9,431 nucleotides of DNA, from positions 1 to 9,431 of the forward strand of contig JASLJE010000052.1 of NCBI GenBank assembly GCA_030152565.1, given 5' to 3'. The DNA is from Peptoniphilaceae bacterium. Its GTDB lineage: Bacteria > Bacillota > Clostridia > Tissierellales > Peptoniphilaceae. Position numbers and translations under genes: made by a program. Position 1 is the first letter of the stretch, and every line of letters starts with the position of its first letter. This document shows, piece by piece, positions 1-6,031 of the stretch. The notes under the pieces were generated by a model, which was given only the letters and a program-made list of their open reading frames with translations, did not search any database and was not told the DNA's origin.

Positions 1-54
1 TAAAAGTTTAATTATATTATTTATGTAATAAGTTTTATGTTTATAAAAAGTATT

Positions 55-291
55 AAAAGAAAGAGTAGTAGATTGAATACTTTCAGAGAGCCATCGCCTG
101 GTGTGAGATGGTAGTTGAAGATTTATGAAAATCATCTTTTATCTTGTGATTCTGAACTAAGTAAGAATCATCGCAGTGGTTAGCGTTATACCAACCCGAC
201 ATTGTTAGATGTTTGAGAGCTTCTTTATGAAGAAAAAAGGTGGTAACGCGGAATATTTCGTCCTTTGTCCTAGTGGGCAAAGGACTTTTTT
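55..291 (+). promoter_or_regulatory. T-box leader (tRNA-Ile sensing) upstream of brnQ
   Basis: This is a T-box riboswitch that reads uncharged tRNA and decides between termination and transcription of brnQ. Stem I closes by AAAAGA (55-60) pairing with TCTTTT (135-140). Its distal arm is CCATC (91-95)/GATGG (107-111), enclosing a loop with GGTG (the GNUG-type motif). The likely specifier is ATC at 131-133, after GAAA and followed by A, as in Ile leaders. Stem II is TGATTCT (147-153)/AGAATCA (164-170), with AGTA in its loop, followed by a TGGT...ACCA segment resembling stem IIA/B. The T-box itself (AGGTGGTAACGCGG, 238-251) carries TGGT at 241-244, which can pair with an ACCA tRNA 3' end, as expected for tRNA-Ile with discriminator A. 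The antiterminator would pair AAAGG (236-240) with CCTTT (262-266), excluding the terminator at 260-291. One base (AAC for ACC) departs from the consensus. Specificity is inferred and agrees with the downstream transporter. I could not resolve a convincing promoter in positions 1-54. Confidence 0.9.
260..291 (+). terminator. T-box regulated intrinsic terminator
   Basis: GTCCTTTG (260-267) pairs with CAAAGGAC (278-285). The helix is extended inward by U268-G277, C269-G276 and C270-G275 around a TAGT loop, and six T follow (286-291). Its 5' arm contains the CCTTT needed by the antiterminator, so the two structures exclude each other. Confidence 0.92.
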
Positions 292-302
292 ATGTTTAAA
301 TT

Positions 303-308
303 AGGGGG
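303..308 (+). promoter_or_regulatory. Ribosome binding site that decides the brnQ start
   Basis: AGGGGG lies 4 nt before the ATG at 313. An in-frame ATG at 292 directly follows the terminator T-run and has no Shine-Dalgarno sequence in front of it, so 313 is preferred. Confidence 0.75.
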
Positions 309-312
309 AACA

Positions 313-1653
313 ATGAAAAAATCATTATCGAAAAAAGAATTTATTACAATTAGTATCATGTTATTCGGTCTGTTCTTTGGAGCAGGGAACTTGATCTTTC
401 CACCAATGTTGGGAAATCAAGCAGGTCAGATGACCCTACCAAGCCTTATGGCTTTTTCTGTAACAGCAGTTATATTTCCAGTTTTAGGGGTTGTGGCTGT
501 GGCAAAGACCAAGGGATTGACCAATTTAGCTAATAGGGTAGGACCAAAGTTTTCTTTGATCTATACATCTATGATTTACTTGTCTATAGGTCCTGGTCTA
601 GGGATACCAAGAGCAGGTAGTATGCCTTTTGAAATGGCTATCAAGCCTCATATGAGTGGACAAAAGGAAGAACTTTTAGCTAGGTTAATATATACTATGA
701 TATTTTTCAGCCTGGCCTATTTAATAAGCTTGAATCCAGGTAAATTAGTAGATAGAATGGGAAAAATTTTAACTCCAGCCCTATTGGTATTAATACTAGT
801 AATGTTTATAGGAGTTTTTGTGAATAATACAAATCAAGCAGCCTTACCTGTTGAAGACTATGCAGATATGCCTAGGGTTAAGGGATTTTTAGAAGGCTAC
901 AATACCATGGATGCAGTATCAGCCTTAAACTTTGGACTAGTTATATCCCTGGCTATAAAATCTTTTAAAATTGAAGATGAGAAGAAGGTTATAAAGTATA
1001 CTATTGGAACTGGAGTTTTAGCAGGAGTAGTTTTGTTTCTAGTTTACGCCATGTTAGCCTACATAGGAAAGACCAGTTCTATCCTGGGTCAGGGAGTTGA
1101 AAATGGAGCTATCATCCTTTCTAACACCACCAACCAGTACTTTGGATCCTTTGGCTTTATCTTATTAGTTTTAATATTTAGCTTGGCCTGCCTTACTACT
1201 TGTGTGGGTTTACTTACCAGCGGTAGTAATTACTTTGAAGGCCTTAGTAAAAATAAAATATCATATAAGAAGTGGCTTAGAATCTGGACTCTATTTTCAT
1301 TTTTAGTAGCAAATTTTGGTTTGAATTTAATATTGAAAATATCAGTTCCAGTCTTAACTGCTATTTATCCAATATCCTTAATCTTAATAGTTATGGCTCT
1401 AACTCAAGATATATTTAATTTTAATAGGATGGTTTATAGGGCAACTAGCTTGGTTACTGTTTTTATTTCTGTTGTAAGCGCCTTGGATGCAGCGAGTATT
1501 CAAGTGCCTTTATTAGGTGACTTAATAGGAAAACTACCTTTTGCAAATCTTGGTTTAGCCTGGGTAGTTCCTGGATTAACAGTTTTGATAGGACTAACCT
1601 TTTTTACCAACCTGTCAAATAAGTCTATGGAAATTAGTTGGGATAATAATTAA
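313..1653 (+). CDS. brnQ: Branched-chain amino acid transporter BrnQ
   Basis: This is an integral membrane carrier of the LIVCS family, which imports leucine, isoleucine and valine with a coupling cation. The predicted protein is 446 aa, close to the usual BrnQ length. It is hydrophobic throughout, consistent with about 12 membrane segments. Family signatures visible are FGLFFGAGNLIFPP in the first segment (residues 18-31), SIGPGLGIPRAG (91-102), and the GFLEGYNTMDA stretch followed by a loop and FGLVI. The start at 313 is chosen because of the Shine-Dalgarno sequence AGGGGG; the longer reading from 292 adds seven residues without ribosome binding support. The gene is alone in its transcript, with an Ile-type T-box leader in front and a terminator right after the stop, so its expression should rise when charged tRNA-Ile runs low. 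The family assignment is firm. The exact preference among Leu, Ile and Val is inferred from the leader only. Confidence 0.95.
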   Translation: MKKSLSKKEFITISIMLFGLFFGAGNLIFPPMLGNQAGQMTLPSLMAFSVTAVIFPVLGVVAVAKTKGLTNLANRVGPKFSLIYTSMIYLSIGPGLGIPRAGSMPFEMAIKPHMSGQKEELLARLIYTMIFFSLAYLISLNPGKLVDRMGKILTPALLVLILVMFIGVFVNNTNQAALPVEDYADMPRVKGFLEGYNTMDAVSALNFGLVISLAIKSFKIEDEKKVIKYTIGTGVLAGVVLFLVYAMLAYIGKTSSILGQGVENGAIILSNTTNQYFGSFGFILLVLIFSLACLTTCVGLLTSGSNYFEGLSKNKISYKKWLRIWTLFSFLVANFGLNLILKISVPVLTAIYPISLILIVMALTQDIFNFNRMVYRATSLVTVFISVVSALDAASIQVPLLGDLIGKLPFANLGLAWVVPGLTVLIGLTFFTNLSNKSMEISWDNN

Positions 1654-1662
1654 ATAAGCAAA

Positions 1663-1694
1663 TAAAAATAAGCGTAAGATACGCTTATTTTTTT
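1663..1694. terminator. Bidirectional terminator between convergent genes
   Basis: A 12-bp stem runs from AATAAGCGT (1667-1675) pairing with ACGCTTATT (1681-1689), extended by A/T pairs on both sides, with loop AAGAT. Seven T (1688-1694) follow on the plus strand, and a T-rich run follows on the minus strand. It therefore serves both brnQ and the minus-strand nuclease gene. The nuclease stop codon lies inside its arm. Confidence 0.85.
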
Positions 1695-2389
1695 GGCTTA
1701 CATATGCCACATGGCTCATAGTTATTATCCATGGCTTCCTTGTAGTTTTTTAAGTAAACCTTATTTTCTTTTTTTGTGTTTTTAACACTCTTACAGTCTG
1801 GATAATGGAATTTTTTTGTATTTACATTTCCTATGTATTTTCCAGATGTATTATCTATAGGGTCAGGCTTAGGGCTTGTTTTAAAGTCATTTTTAGACCA
1901 AAATCCCTTGTTGTTGGCCTGGGCCTTTTTTTCAATCTTAGTAAATTCATCCACATACTTTACATTGGGAGGAAAGGTTGCAAGTCTTGCATATCCTTCT
2001 TCCAAAAGATGTTTATTAACCATCATATCATCCAGATAAACATAGGCTAAGATTCTTCCATATCTGTCTCTTTCTTGAGTGTCATACTCCAAGGTTACAT
2101 ACTTGCCCTCAAGTAGGTTTTTAACATAATCTGAGGCAATCTTGCCTTCCTTGGTATTTTTATCCTTTTGAGGATGGACAGACTCAGGTGTATCAACACC
2201 TATAATTCTTACTTTTTCTTCCTTGCCATCAATTTTTATCATGTAGGTATCCCCATCGACAACCCTGGTAACCAGATGGGAGTTTGGATCCTTCTTGCTA
2301 GGCTCTATAAAGTCCTTGCCAAAGATAGCTCCCACAATCAAAAGAACGATGACTGATAAAATACTTCCTTTTTTATTTGTTTTTTTCAT
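1685..2389 (-). CDS. Membrane-anchored thermonuclease (SNase-like) with C-terminal Cys/His motif
   Basis: The 234-aa protein has a lysine-rich N-terminus and one hydrophobic segment (about residues 9-24), which suggests a signal anchor or signal peptide and an extracellular position. Residues 38-168 form a staphylococcal-nuclease fold domain: VTRVVDGDT carries the metal-ligand Asp45, and RIIGVDTPE supplies Arg61, Asp66, Thr67 and Glu69. DRYGRILAYVY supplies Arg112, the equivalent of SNase Arg87, so the active site looks complete. The enzyme should cleave DNA and RNA with calcium. A Pro/Asp-rich linker (170-180) leads to a short C-terminal domain with His195, Cys199, Cys227 and Cys230, in the style of the Ada metal-binding domain often found behind such nucleases; zinc binding is inferred. 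The ATG has GAGG upstream on its strand (2395-2398). It is convergent with brnQ, with no cotranscribed neighbour inside the window. A role in nutrient scavenging or uptake of extracellular nucleic acid is plausible but not shown. Confidence 0.9.
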   Translation of the reverse strand: MKKTNKKGSILSVIVLLIVGAIFGKDFIEPSKKDPNSHLVTRVVDGDTYMIKIDGKEEKVRIIGVDTPESVHPQKDKNTKEGKIASDYVKNLLEGKYVTLEYDTQERDRYGRILAYVYLDDMMVNKHLLEEGYARLATFPPNVKYVDEFTKIEKKAQANNKGFWSKNDFKTSPKPDPIDNTSGKYIGNVNTKKFHYPDCKSVKNTKKENKVYLKNYKEAMDNNYEPCGICKPKK

Positions 2390-2403
2390 AATTACCTCAC
2401 AAG

Positions 2404-2449
2404 ATTATATTATACCTATAAATGAGGATTAAATAAAGTCTTCTATAAT
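2404..2449. promoter_or_regulatory. Probable divergent promoter region
   Basis: The 100-bp gap between the divergent genes holds overlapping TATAAT hexamers on the minus strand (plus-strand positions 2404-2409 and 2409-2414) and one on the plus strand (2444-2449). The -35 matches are poor on both strands (about three of six bases for the minus strand, fewer for the plus), so the -10 boxes are the only real support. A small inverted repeat, CCAGT-CTT-ACTGG (2453-2465), sits just after the plus-strand -10 and could be an operator or a leader hairpin. Confidence 0.35.
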
Positions 2450-2489
2450 TTGCCAGTCTTACTGGGTATATAAGATATAGGAGGAAAAA

Positions 2490-2888
2490 ATGATTGTCTA
2501 CAAGTTAAAGACTATAAGATTAAATAGAAAAGATGAAGATTTTACCTATAAAATAAATGATCTGTGGAGCCTCTGTCACGCCCAGTATAGTCAGTTAAGA
2601 GAAGATAGCTACTACGGTATCTACCATAACTATTCAGAGCTAGAAAATGAATATTTTGATTTTACCATCGCTTCCAAACAACCGCTTACTAATGATACAA
2701 TGAATTTAGAAGGAAAAAACATGAAGATCTATCTTTGCCAGGGAAGTAACTTTAAGTGTGTGACTTCTAGTTGGCAAAAGATACTTAGGGATGAAAGAGA
2801 AAGCAAGGTTAAAAGAAAGTATGAGCTTGACTATGAATTCTACAAGAAAAATGGTCATATTTACATATATGTGGGGTTATTAAAATGA
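2490..2888 (+). CDS. Stand-alone GyrI/Cass2-like effector-binding domain protein
   Basis: The 132-aa protein has no helix-turn-helix, signal peptide or membrane segment. The middle part YYGIYHNYSELENEYFDFT (41-59) and the C-terminal YELDYEFYKKNGHIYIYVG (111-129) look like the AraC effector-binding / GyrI-like fold, in particular the integron Cass2-type family. That family typically shows a W...IW helix (here SSWQKIL, 93-99), then an acidic aromatic D-Y/F-E-x-Y turn and a terminal I-x-I-Y-V strand. Members bind cationic or hydrophobic small molecules, and some GyrI-like proteins have been reported to hydrolyse small molecules. The start is set by AGGAGG just upstream (ATAGGAGG, 2477-2484). The stop overlaps the start of the carboxylesterase gene by ATGA (2885-2888), so the two are translationally coupled. 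Family membership is judged from motif resemblance by eye. Ligand and role are unknown. Confidence 0.62.
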   Translation: MIVYKLKTIRLNRKDEDFTYKINDLWSLCHAQYSQLREDSYYGIYHNYSELENEYFDFTIASKQPLTNDTMNLEGKNMKIYLCQGSNFKCVTSSWQKILRDERESKVKRKYELDYEFYKKNGHIYIYVGLLK

Positions 2889-4378
2889 TTGATATATCAG
2901 ATTACATGGAAATATTTAAGGATAGTGTAAAGGAATACGTTCTTGAAGGACGAGAAACAACCTTTATAGGAAATAAGATTGACGATAGTATAAGTTTTTT
3001 TGGCATACCTTATGCCAATGTGGAGCACAGGTTTGATTTACCAAAAACAAGAAAACTTCCTTCCTTGGTCTATGCCAGGGAAAAGGAAAATGTCTGCCCA
3101 CAGAGAGGGCAAAAGGACCAACACCAGTCCTATAGATGTCAATTTCTAAACATTTGGACCAAGGAAAAGAATAAGAAAAAGCCAGTCCTGTTTTTTGTTC
3201 ACGGAGGATCCTTTATGAATGGGTCAGGTAATATGATCCACTATGATGGGATGAACATAGTAAATAATATGGATGTGGTCTTTGTAAATATCAACTATAG
3301 AATAGGACCTTTAGGTTTTATGAACTTTGACCAATACCTGGATGACTTTAACTATAATTGTGGTGTAGAAGACGTTATTATGGGCCTAGAGTGGGTTTAT
3401 AATAATATTGAAGACTTTGGTGGCGATAAGGATAATATCACCATCTATGGAGGATCAAGCGGTGGAAGCATCTGTTCGGTTCTTCCAACTATAGATAAGG
3501 CCAAACCCTATATATCCAAGGTTATCTTATCTGGAGCCATACCAGCAGCCTTTTGGGACCTGGAAAAAAGCAGGGAGATAAGTAAAAATTTCGTAGACTA
3601 TATAGACAATAAGTACAAGCAAAATCTTTTATATGTGTCTGATGAAAAAATGGCTGACTATGCCTATGAGTTTATCCAAAATAACGACTATGGAGTTAGT
3701 ACTTTTGCACCAACTATAGACAAGAAATTGATAAAGGATTTCCCCATAGCTTCAATACATAAAAAAGACTTAAGAAAGATTCCTTTTTTAATAGGGTCTA
3801 CTGGGGATGAAATGAGTATTTTAAGCCATAAAATAATTATGAAACAGTGGGGGATGGATCGCTATATAAGTAAGAGTACTCAGGGAGAAGACCCTCTACT
3901 ATTTCTACAATTAGATAAGATGTATGAGACAATCTATGGCAAAAACAATGCTACTCAAAAGTATTCAGACATGATAATTAGGTTTAATTTATCCTGGTAT
4001 GCAGAAGAACTTATTGATTATACAGACGTATATTTATACAGATTTGACTACAAGGCCATGATACCTAGTTTAATAGGTTTGGATGCCTATCATTCAACAG
4101 ATGTTACCTGTTTATTTAGTAACTATAATGAGGGAAATACCCGTATGATGGATATCATACCCATTGACAAGGAAAACTTGAAATACATTAACCATGTAGT
4201 TAGTAAAGATATTAAAAAATTCCTTTATAGTGGACAAACTAATTGGAACAAGGCCGATAAAGAAGATTTAAGGGCCAAGGTATACGATGTAAACATGGAC
4301 TTTGATCCCTTCATGCCTAGACCTATAAGGGATCTTTGGAAGAAGACTAACTTCTATAAGGATTATTTTAAGGAGTAG
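2885..4378 (+). CDS. Type-B carboxylesterase / lipase family protein
   Basis: The 497-aa protein is an alpha/beta hydrolase of the type-B carboxylesterase family (PF00135), which hydrolyses carboxylic esters. The N-terminal signature FFGIPYANVEHRF (38-50), the oxyanion-hole HGGSF (106-110) and NYRIGPLGF (137-145) are all present. The nucleophile elbow FGGDKDNITIYGGSSGG (178-194) fits the family active-site pattern. Ser191 is the predicted nucleophile, Glu309 (GSTGDE) the acid and His403 (AYHSTDV) the base. Cys71 (NVCPQ) and Cys85 (YRCQFLNI) match the conserved first cysteine pair. The elbow reads G-G-S-S-G where most relatives have G-E-S-A-G. No signal peptide is visible, so a cytoplasmic location is likely. 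It overlaps the effector-binding gene upstream by 4 nt, and a plsY-like gene begins 3 nt after its stop. Para-nitrobenzyl-esterase-like function is possible; the natural substrate is unknown. Confidence 0.88.
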   Translation: MIDISDYMEIFKDSVKEYVLEGRETTFIGNKIDDSISFFGIPYANVEHRFDLPKTRKLPSLVYAREKENVCPQRGQKDQHQSYRCQFLNIWTKEKNKKKPVLFFVHGGSFMNGSGNMIHYDGMNIVNNMDVVFVNINYRIGPLGFMNFDQYLDDFNYNCGVEDVIMGLEWVYNNIEDFGGDKDNITIYGGSSGGSICSVLPTIDKAKPYISKVILSGAIPAAFWDLEKSREISKNFVDYIDNKYKQNLLYVSDEKMADYAYEFIQNNDYGVSTFAPTIDKKLIKDFPIASIHKKDLRKIPFLIGSTGDEMSILSHKIIMKQWGMDRYISKSTQGEDPLLFLQLDKMYETIYGKNNATQKYSDMIIRFNLSWYAEELIDYTDVYLYRFDYKAMIPSLIGLDAYHSTDVTCLFSNYNEGNTRMMDIIPIDKENLKYINHVVSKDIKKFLYSGQTNWNKADKEDLRAKVYDVNMDFDPFMPRPIRDLWKKTNFYKDYFKE

Positions 4379-4381
4379 ATA

Positions 4382-4999
4382 ATGAAGTATTTAGGAGTAT
4401 TTATTTTAGCCTATCTCATTGGGAGTATTATGAATGCCTATATTATAGGCAAAATATTTTATGATAAAGATATAAGAAAAATAGGGACAAAAAATGCAGG
4501 AACAGCCAACTCTGTAAGACAGCTGGGAACTATAGCAGGAGCTATGGTCATGCTACTAGACATTCTCAAGGGCTTTATAGCAGCCTACATAGGAAACTAT
4601 TATCTGGGTAAAATTGGGGCTGAGTTGGCACTTTTAGGTGTTTTATTAGGACATAATTATCCAATCTTTCTTATGGGAAGGGGAGGCAAGGGTATAGCAG
4701 CTGTAGCTGGGTCCATGCTGGTCCTATCTTGGCAGTCAGTTTTTACTTATTTGGCTGTATTTTTCCTAGCTCTTTTACTATCAAAGATAGTTACCCTATC
4801 AGCCATAAGTGGCTTTGTTGCCGCTCCCTTTATAGTCTATTATTGGACTAGGGACTGGGAGTTGGTCTTTTTTGTTAGTCTTATGGCCCTTCAAGTTATT
4901 TACATGCACAAGCACAATATAAGGGCTATAAAAAAGAAGGAGGAACCAAGTTTTAACCTGGTAGATTATATAAAATTATTACTTACAAAGGAAAGATAA
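4382..4999 (+). CDS. plsY: PlsY-family glycerol-3-phosphate acyltransferase
   Basis: This is a 205-aa membrane protein of the PlsY family, which transfers an acyl group from acyl-phosphate to glycerol-3-phosphate in the first step of phospholipid synthesis. About five hydrophobic segments are visible. The three cytoplasmic motifs are recognisable: GSIMNAYIIGK (14-24), IGTKNAGTANSVRQLG (34-49; usual form GSGNxGATN) and GHNYPIFLMGRGGKG (90-104; usual form GHxFPxFxxFKGGKG). HKHNIRAI (176-183) matches the usual HxxNIxRL end. Several normally fixed residues differ: Met-Asn in place of the Pro after GSI, Thr-Lys for Ser-Gly, and Met-Gly-Arg before GGKG. It could therefore be a diverged paralogue rather than the housekeeping enzyme. 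The Shine-Dalgarno AAGGAG (4370-4375) lies at the end of the esterase gene, so translation is probably coupled. A long terminator follows its stop. The family is firm; the exact substrate is less so. Confidence 0.85.
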   Translation: MKYLGVFILAYLIGSIMNAYIIGKIFYDKDIRKIGTKNAGTANSVRQLGTIAGAMVMLLDILKGFIAAYIGNYYLGKIGAELALLGVLLGHNYPIFLMGRGGKGIAAVAGSMLVLSWQSVFTYLAVFFLALLLSKIVTLSAISGFVAAPFIVYYWTRDWELVFFVSLMALQVIYMHKHNIRAIKKKEEPSFNLVDYIKLLLTKER

Positions 5000-5003
5000 A
5001 ACC

Positions 5004-5058
5004 TGACTAAATCTTATTTATTCTTAATAGAATAGATAGGTATTTAGTCATTTTTTTT
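5004..5058 (+). terminator. Long hairpin intrinsic terminator after plsY
   Basis: TGACTAAAT (5004-5012) pairs with ATTTAGTCA (5042-5050). The stem continues inward through 5013-5024 with 5029-5040, leaving only a bulged T5041 and two G-U pairs, to a TAAT loop. This gives about 21 bp, followed by eight T (5051-5058). It closes the effector-binding/esterase/plsY operon. Confidence 0.92.
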
Positions 5059-5094
5059 GATATACTTATTTTATAAAAGATAAAGGAGAAAAGT

Positions 5095-5772
5095 ATGAAA
5101 TATGAAATTTTAGGAGAAACTCTACCAGTCGTAGTCTGCCATTTGGAAAGAGGGGAAACCATGTTTTCTGAAGCTGGGGCCATGAGCTGGATGGACCCAA
5201 CCATGAAGATGGAAACTACGTCCAAGGGAGGTCTAGGTAAGGCCTTTGGAAGAATGTTTGCCGGCGAGGCTATGTTTTTGAATAAATATACTGCCATGGA
5301 AAAAGGAATGATCGCCTTTGCCTCCTCCATGCCAGGATCTATTATCAAGTTGGATATAGATAGGGGCCAGGAAAAAATAATACAAAAAAGAGCCTTTCTA
5401 GCTGCCAGTGAAGGAGTGGATAACTCTATTTATTTTAATAAAAACCTTAAGACAGGCCTATTTGGCGGAGAGGGTTTTATTATGCAAAAACTTTCAGGCC
5501 AGGGAACCGCCTTTATTGAAATTGACGGATCCGTAGTCGAATATGACTTGGAAAGCGGCCAGGAACTCTTGGTAGATAACGGCTATATAGCCATGATGGA
5601 TGCCAGCTGTTCCTTTGATGTAGTTACTATAAGTGGAGCGAAAAACATATTCTTTGGAGGAGAAGGACTTTTCTTAGCCAAGGTTACAGGACCAGGAAAA
5701 GTAATCCTACAGACCATGCCTATTTATGAATTAGCAAATAGAATCCTTCCCTATATACCTAATAAAAATTAA
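5095..5772 (+). CDS. AIM24 / TIGR00266 family protein
   Basis: The 225-aa soluble protein belongs to the AIM24 family (PF01987, TIGR00266), related to the mitochondrial AIM24 protein. Its biochemical role in bacteria is unknown. The family look is clear: an N-terminal strand ending in the acidic GE(T)MFSEAGAMSWMD stretch (about residues 20-34), a glycine-rich GGLGKAFGRMFAGE (45-58), and beta-helix-like repeats. These lead to GLFGGEGFIMQKLSGQG (about 121-137) and FFGGEGLFLAKVTGPG (about 187-202), followed by the typical ILQTMP. Length is typical. AAGGAG (5083-5088) precedes the ATG by six bases. It lies between the plsY terminator and the riboflavin operon promoter, and I could not find a convincing promoter of its own. 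No terminator is visible in the 19 nt between its stop and the rib -35 box. There are no transmembrane segments. Confidence 0.9.
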   Translation: MKYEILGETLPVVVCHLERGETMFSEAGAMSWMDPTMKMETTSKGGLGKAFGRMFAGEAMFLNKYTAMEKGMIAFASSMPGSIIKLDIDRGQEKIIQKRAFLAASEGVDNSIYFNKNLKTGLFGGEGFIMQKLSGQGTAFIEIDGSVVEYDLESGQELLVDNGYIAMMDASCSFDVVTISGAKNIFFGGEGLFLAKVTGPGKVILQTMPIYELANRILPYIPNKN

Positions 5773-5791
5773 AAAAACTTGTATAAAATAC

Positions 5792-5820
5792 TTGACAAAG
5801 CAAAAAAAGTGTCTTAATAT
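5792..5820 (+). promoter_or_regulatory. Sigma-A promoter of the riboflavin operon
   Basis: TTGACA (5792-5797) is a perfect -35 box, followed by a 17-bp spacer and TAATAT (5815-5820) as the -10 box. Transcription would begin near 5827, about 16 nt ahead of the FMN aptamer. The riboswitch position agrees well with this start. Confidence 0.9.
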
Positions 5821-5842
5821 TAAATTAACAATTAAAGAATTT

Positions 5843-5949
5843 AACTTCAGGGTAAGGTGAAATTCCTAACCGGCGGTTATAGTCCGCGAGCCTTAGGGCA
5901 GACTTGGTGTAACTCCAAGACCGACAGTAAAGTCTGGATGAAAGAAGTG
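5843..5949 (+). promoter_or_regulatory. FMN riboswitch (RFN element) controlling the rib operon
   Basis: This FMN-sensing aptamer shuts the riboflavin genes off when the cofactor is plentiful. Conserved RFN blocks in order are GGTGAAATTCC, ACCGGCGGT, AGTCCGCGAG, a P5 hairpin CTTGG/CCAAG, and the 3' block ACCGACAGTAAAGTCTGGATG. The closing P1 stem is ACTTC (5844-5848) with GAAGT (5944-5948), which is short and A/T-rich. The sequence TCAGGGT (5847-5853) on the aptamer 5' side is exactly complementary to ACCCTGA (5988-5994) in the terminator 5' arm, which provides an antiterminator when FMN is absent. P1 closure by FMN would free the terminator arm. Eight T (5950-5957) come straight after P1. 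Confidence 0.97.
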
Positions 5950-5982
5950 TTTTTTTTATGCTTATTTTTTGCATATTTTATT

Positions 5983-6010
5983 AAAGAACCCTGATCAGGG
6001 TTCTTTTTTT
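5983..6010 (+). terminator. FMN-riboswitch regulated terminator
   Basis: AAAGAACCCT (5983-5992) pairs with AGGGTTCTTT (5997-6006) around a GATC loop, and the T-run extends to 6010. This is the expression platform of the upstream riboswitch, ending 21 nt before ribD. Confidence 0.93.
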
Positions 6011-6017
6011 GTAAAGT

Positions 6018-6024
6018 AAAGGAG
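6018..6024 (+). promoter_or_regulatory. Ribosome binding site that decides the ribD start
   Basis: AAAGGAG lies 7 nt before the ATG at 6032. The alternative in-frame TTG at 6026 is only 1 nt downstream of the site, so it is too close to be used. Confidence 0.85.
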
Positions 6025-6031
6025 TTTGCAT

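Noticed and set aside
83..280. Minus-strand open frame of 65 codons over the leader region
   Set aside because: It lies entirely on the T-box stems and has no ribosome binding site. The structured RNA explains the sequence.
292..312. Upstream in-frame ATG for brnQ (seven extra residues)
   Set aside because: It directly follows the terminator T-run with no Shine-Dalgarno sequence. The AGGGGG before 313 supports the shorter form.
1805..2356. Plus-strand open frames opposite the nuclease gene
   Set aside because: They are antisense shadows of an intact SNase gene with all catalytic residues, and none has a ribosome site or a recognisable product.
2450..2478. TTGCCA (2450) and AGATAT (2473) as a promoter for the effector-binding gene
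   Set aside because: Transcription would begin at or after the ribosome site at 2480-2484, leaving no usable leader.
5007..5348. Minus-strand open frame over the plsY terminator and AIM24 start
   Set aside because: It crosses a strong terminator and the plus-strand gene start, and its protein resembles no family I know.
6026..6031. TTG start for ribD
   Set aside because: It is only 1 nt from AAAGGAG, while the ATG at 6032 is at the proper spacing and gives the usual RibD N-terminus.
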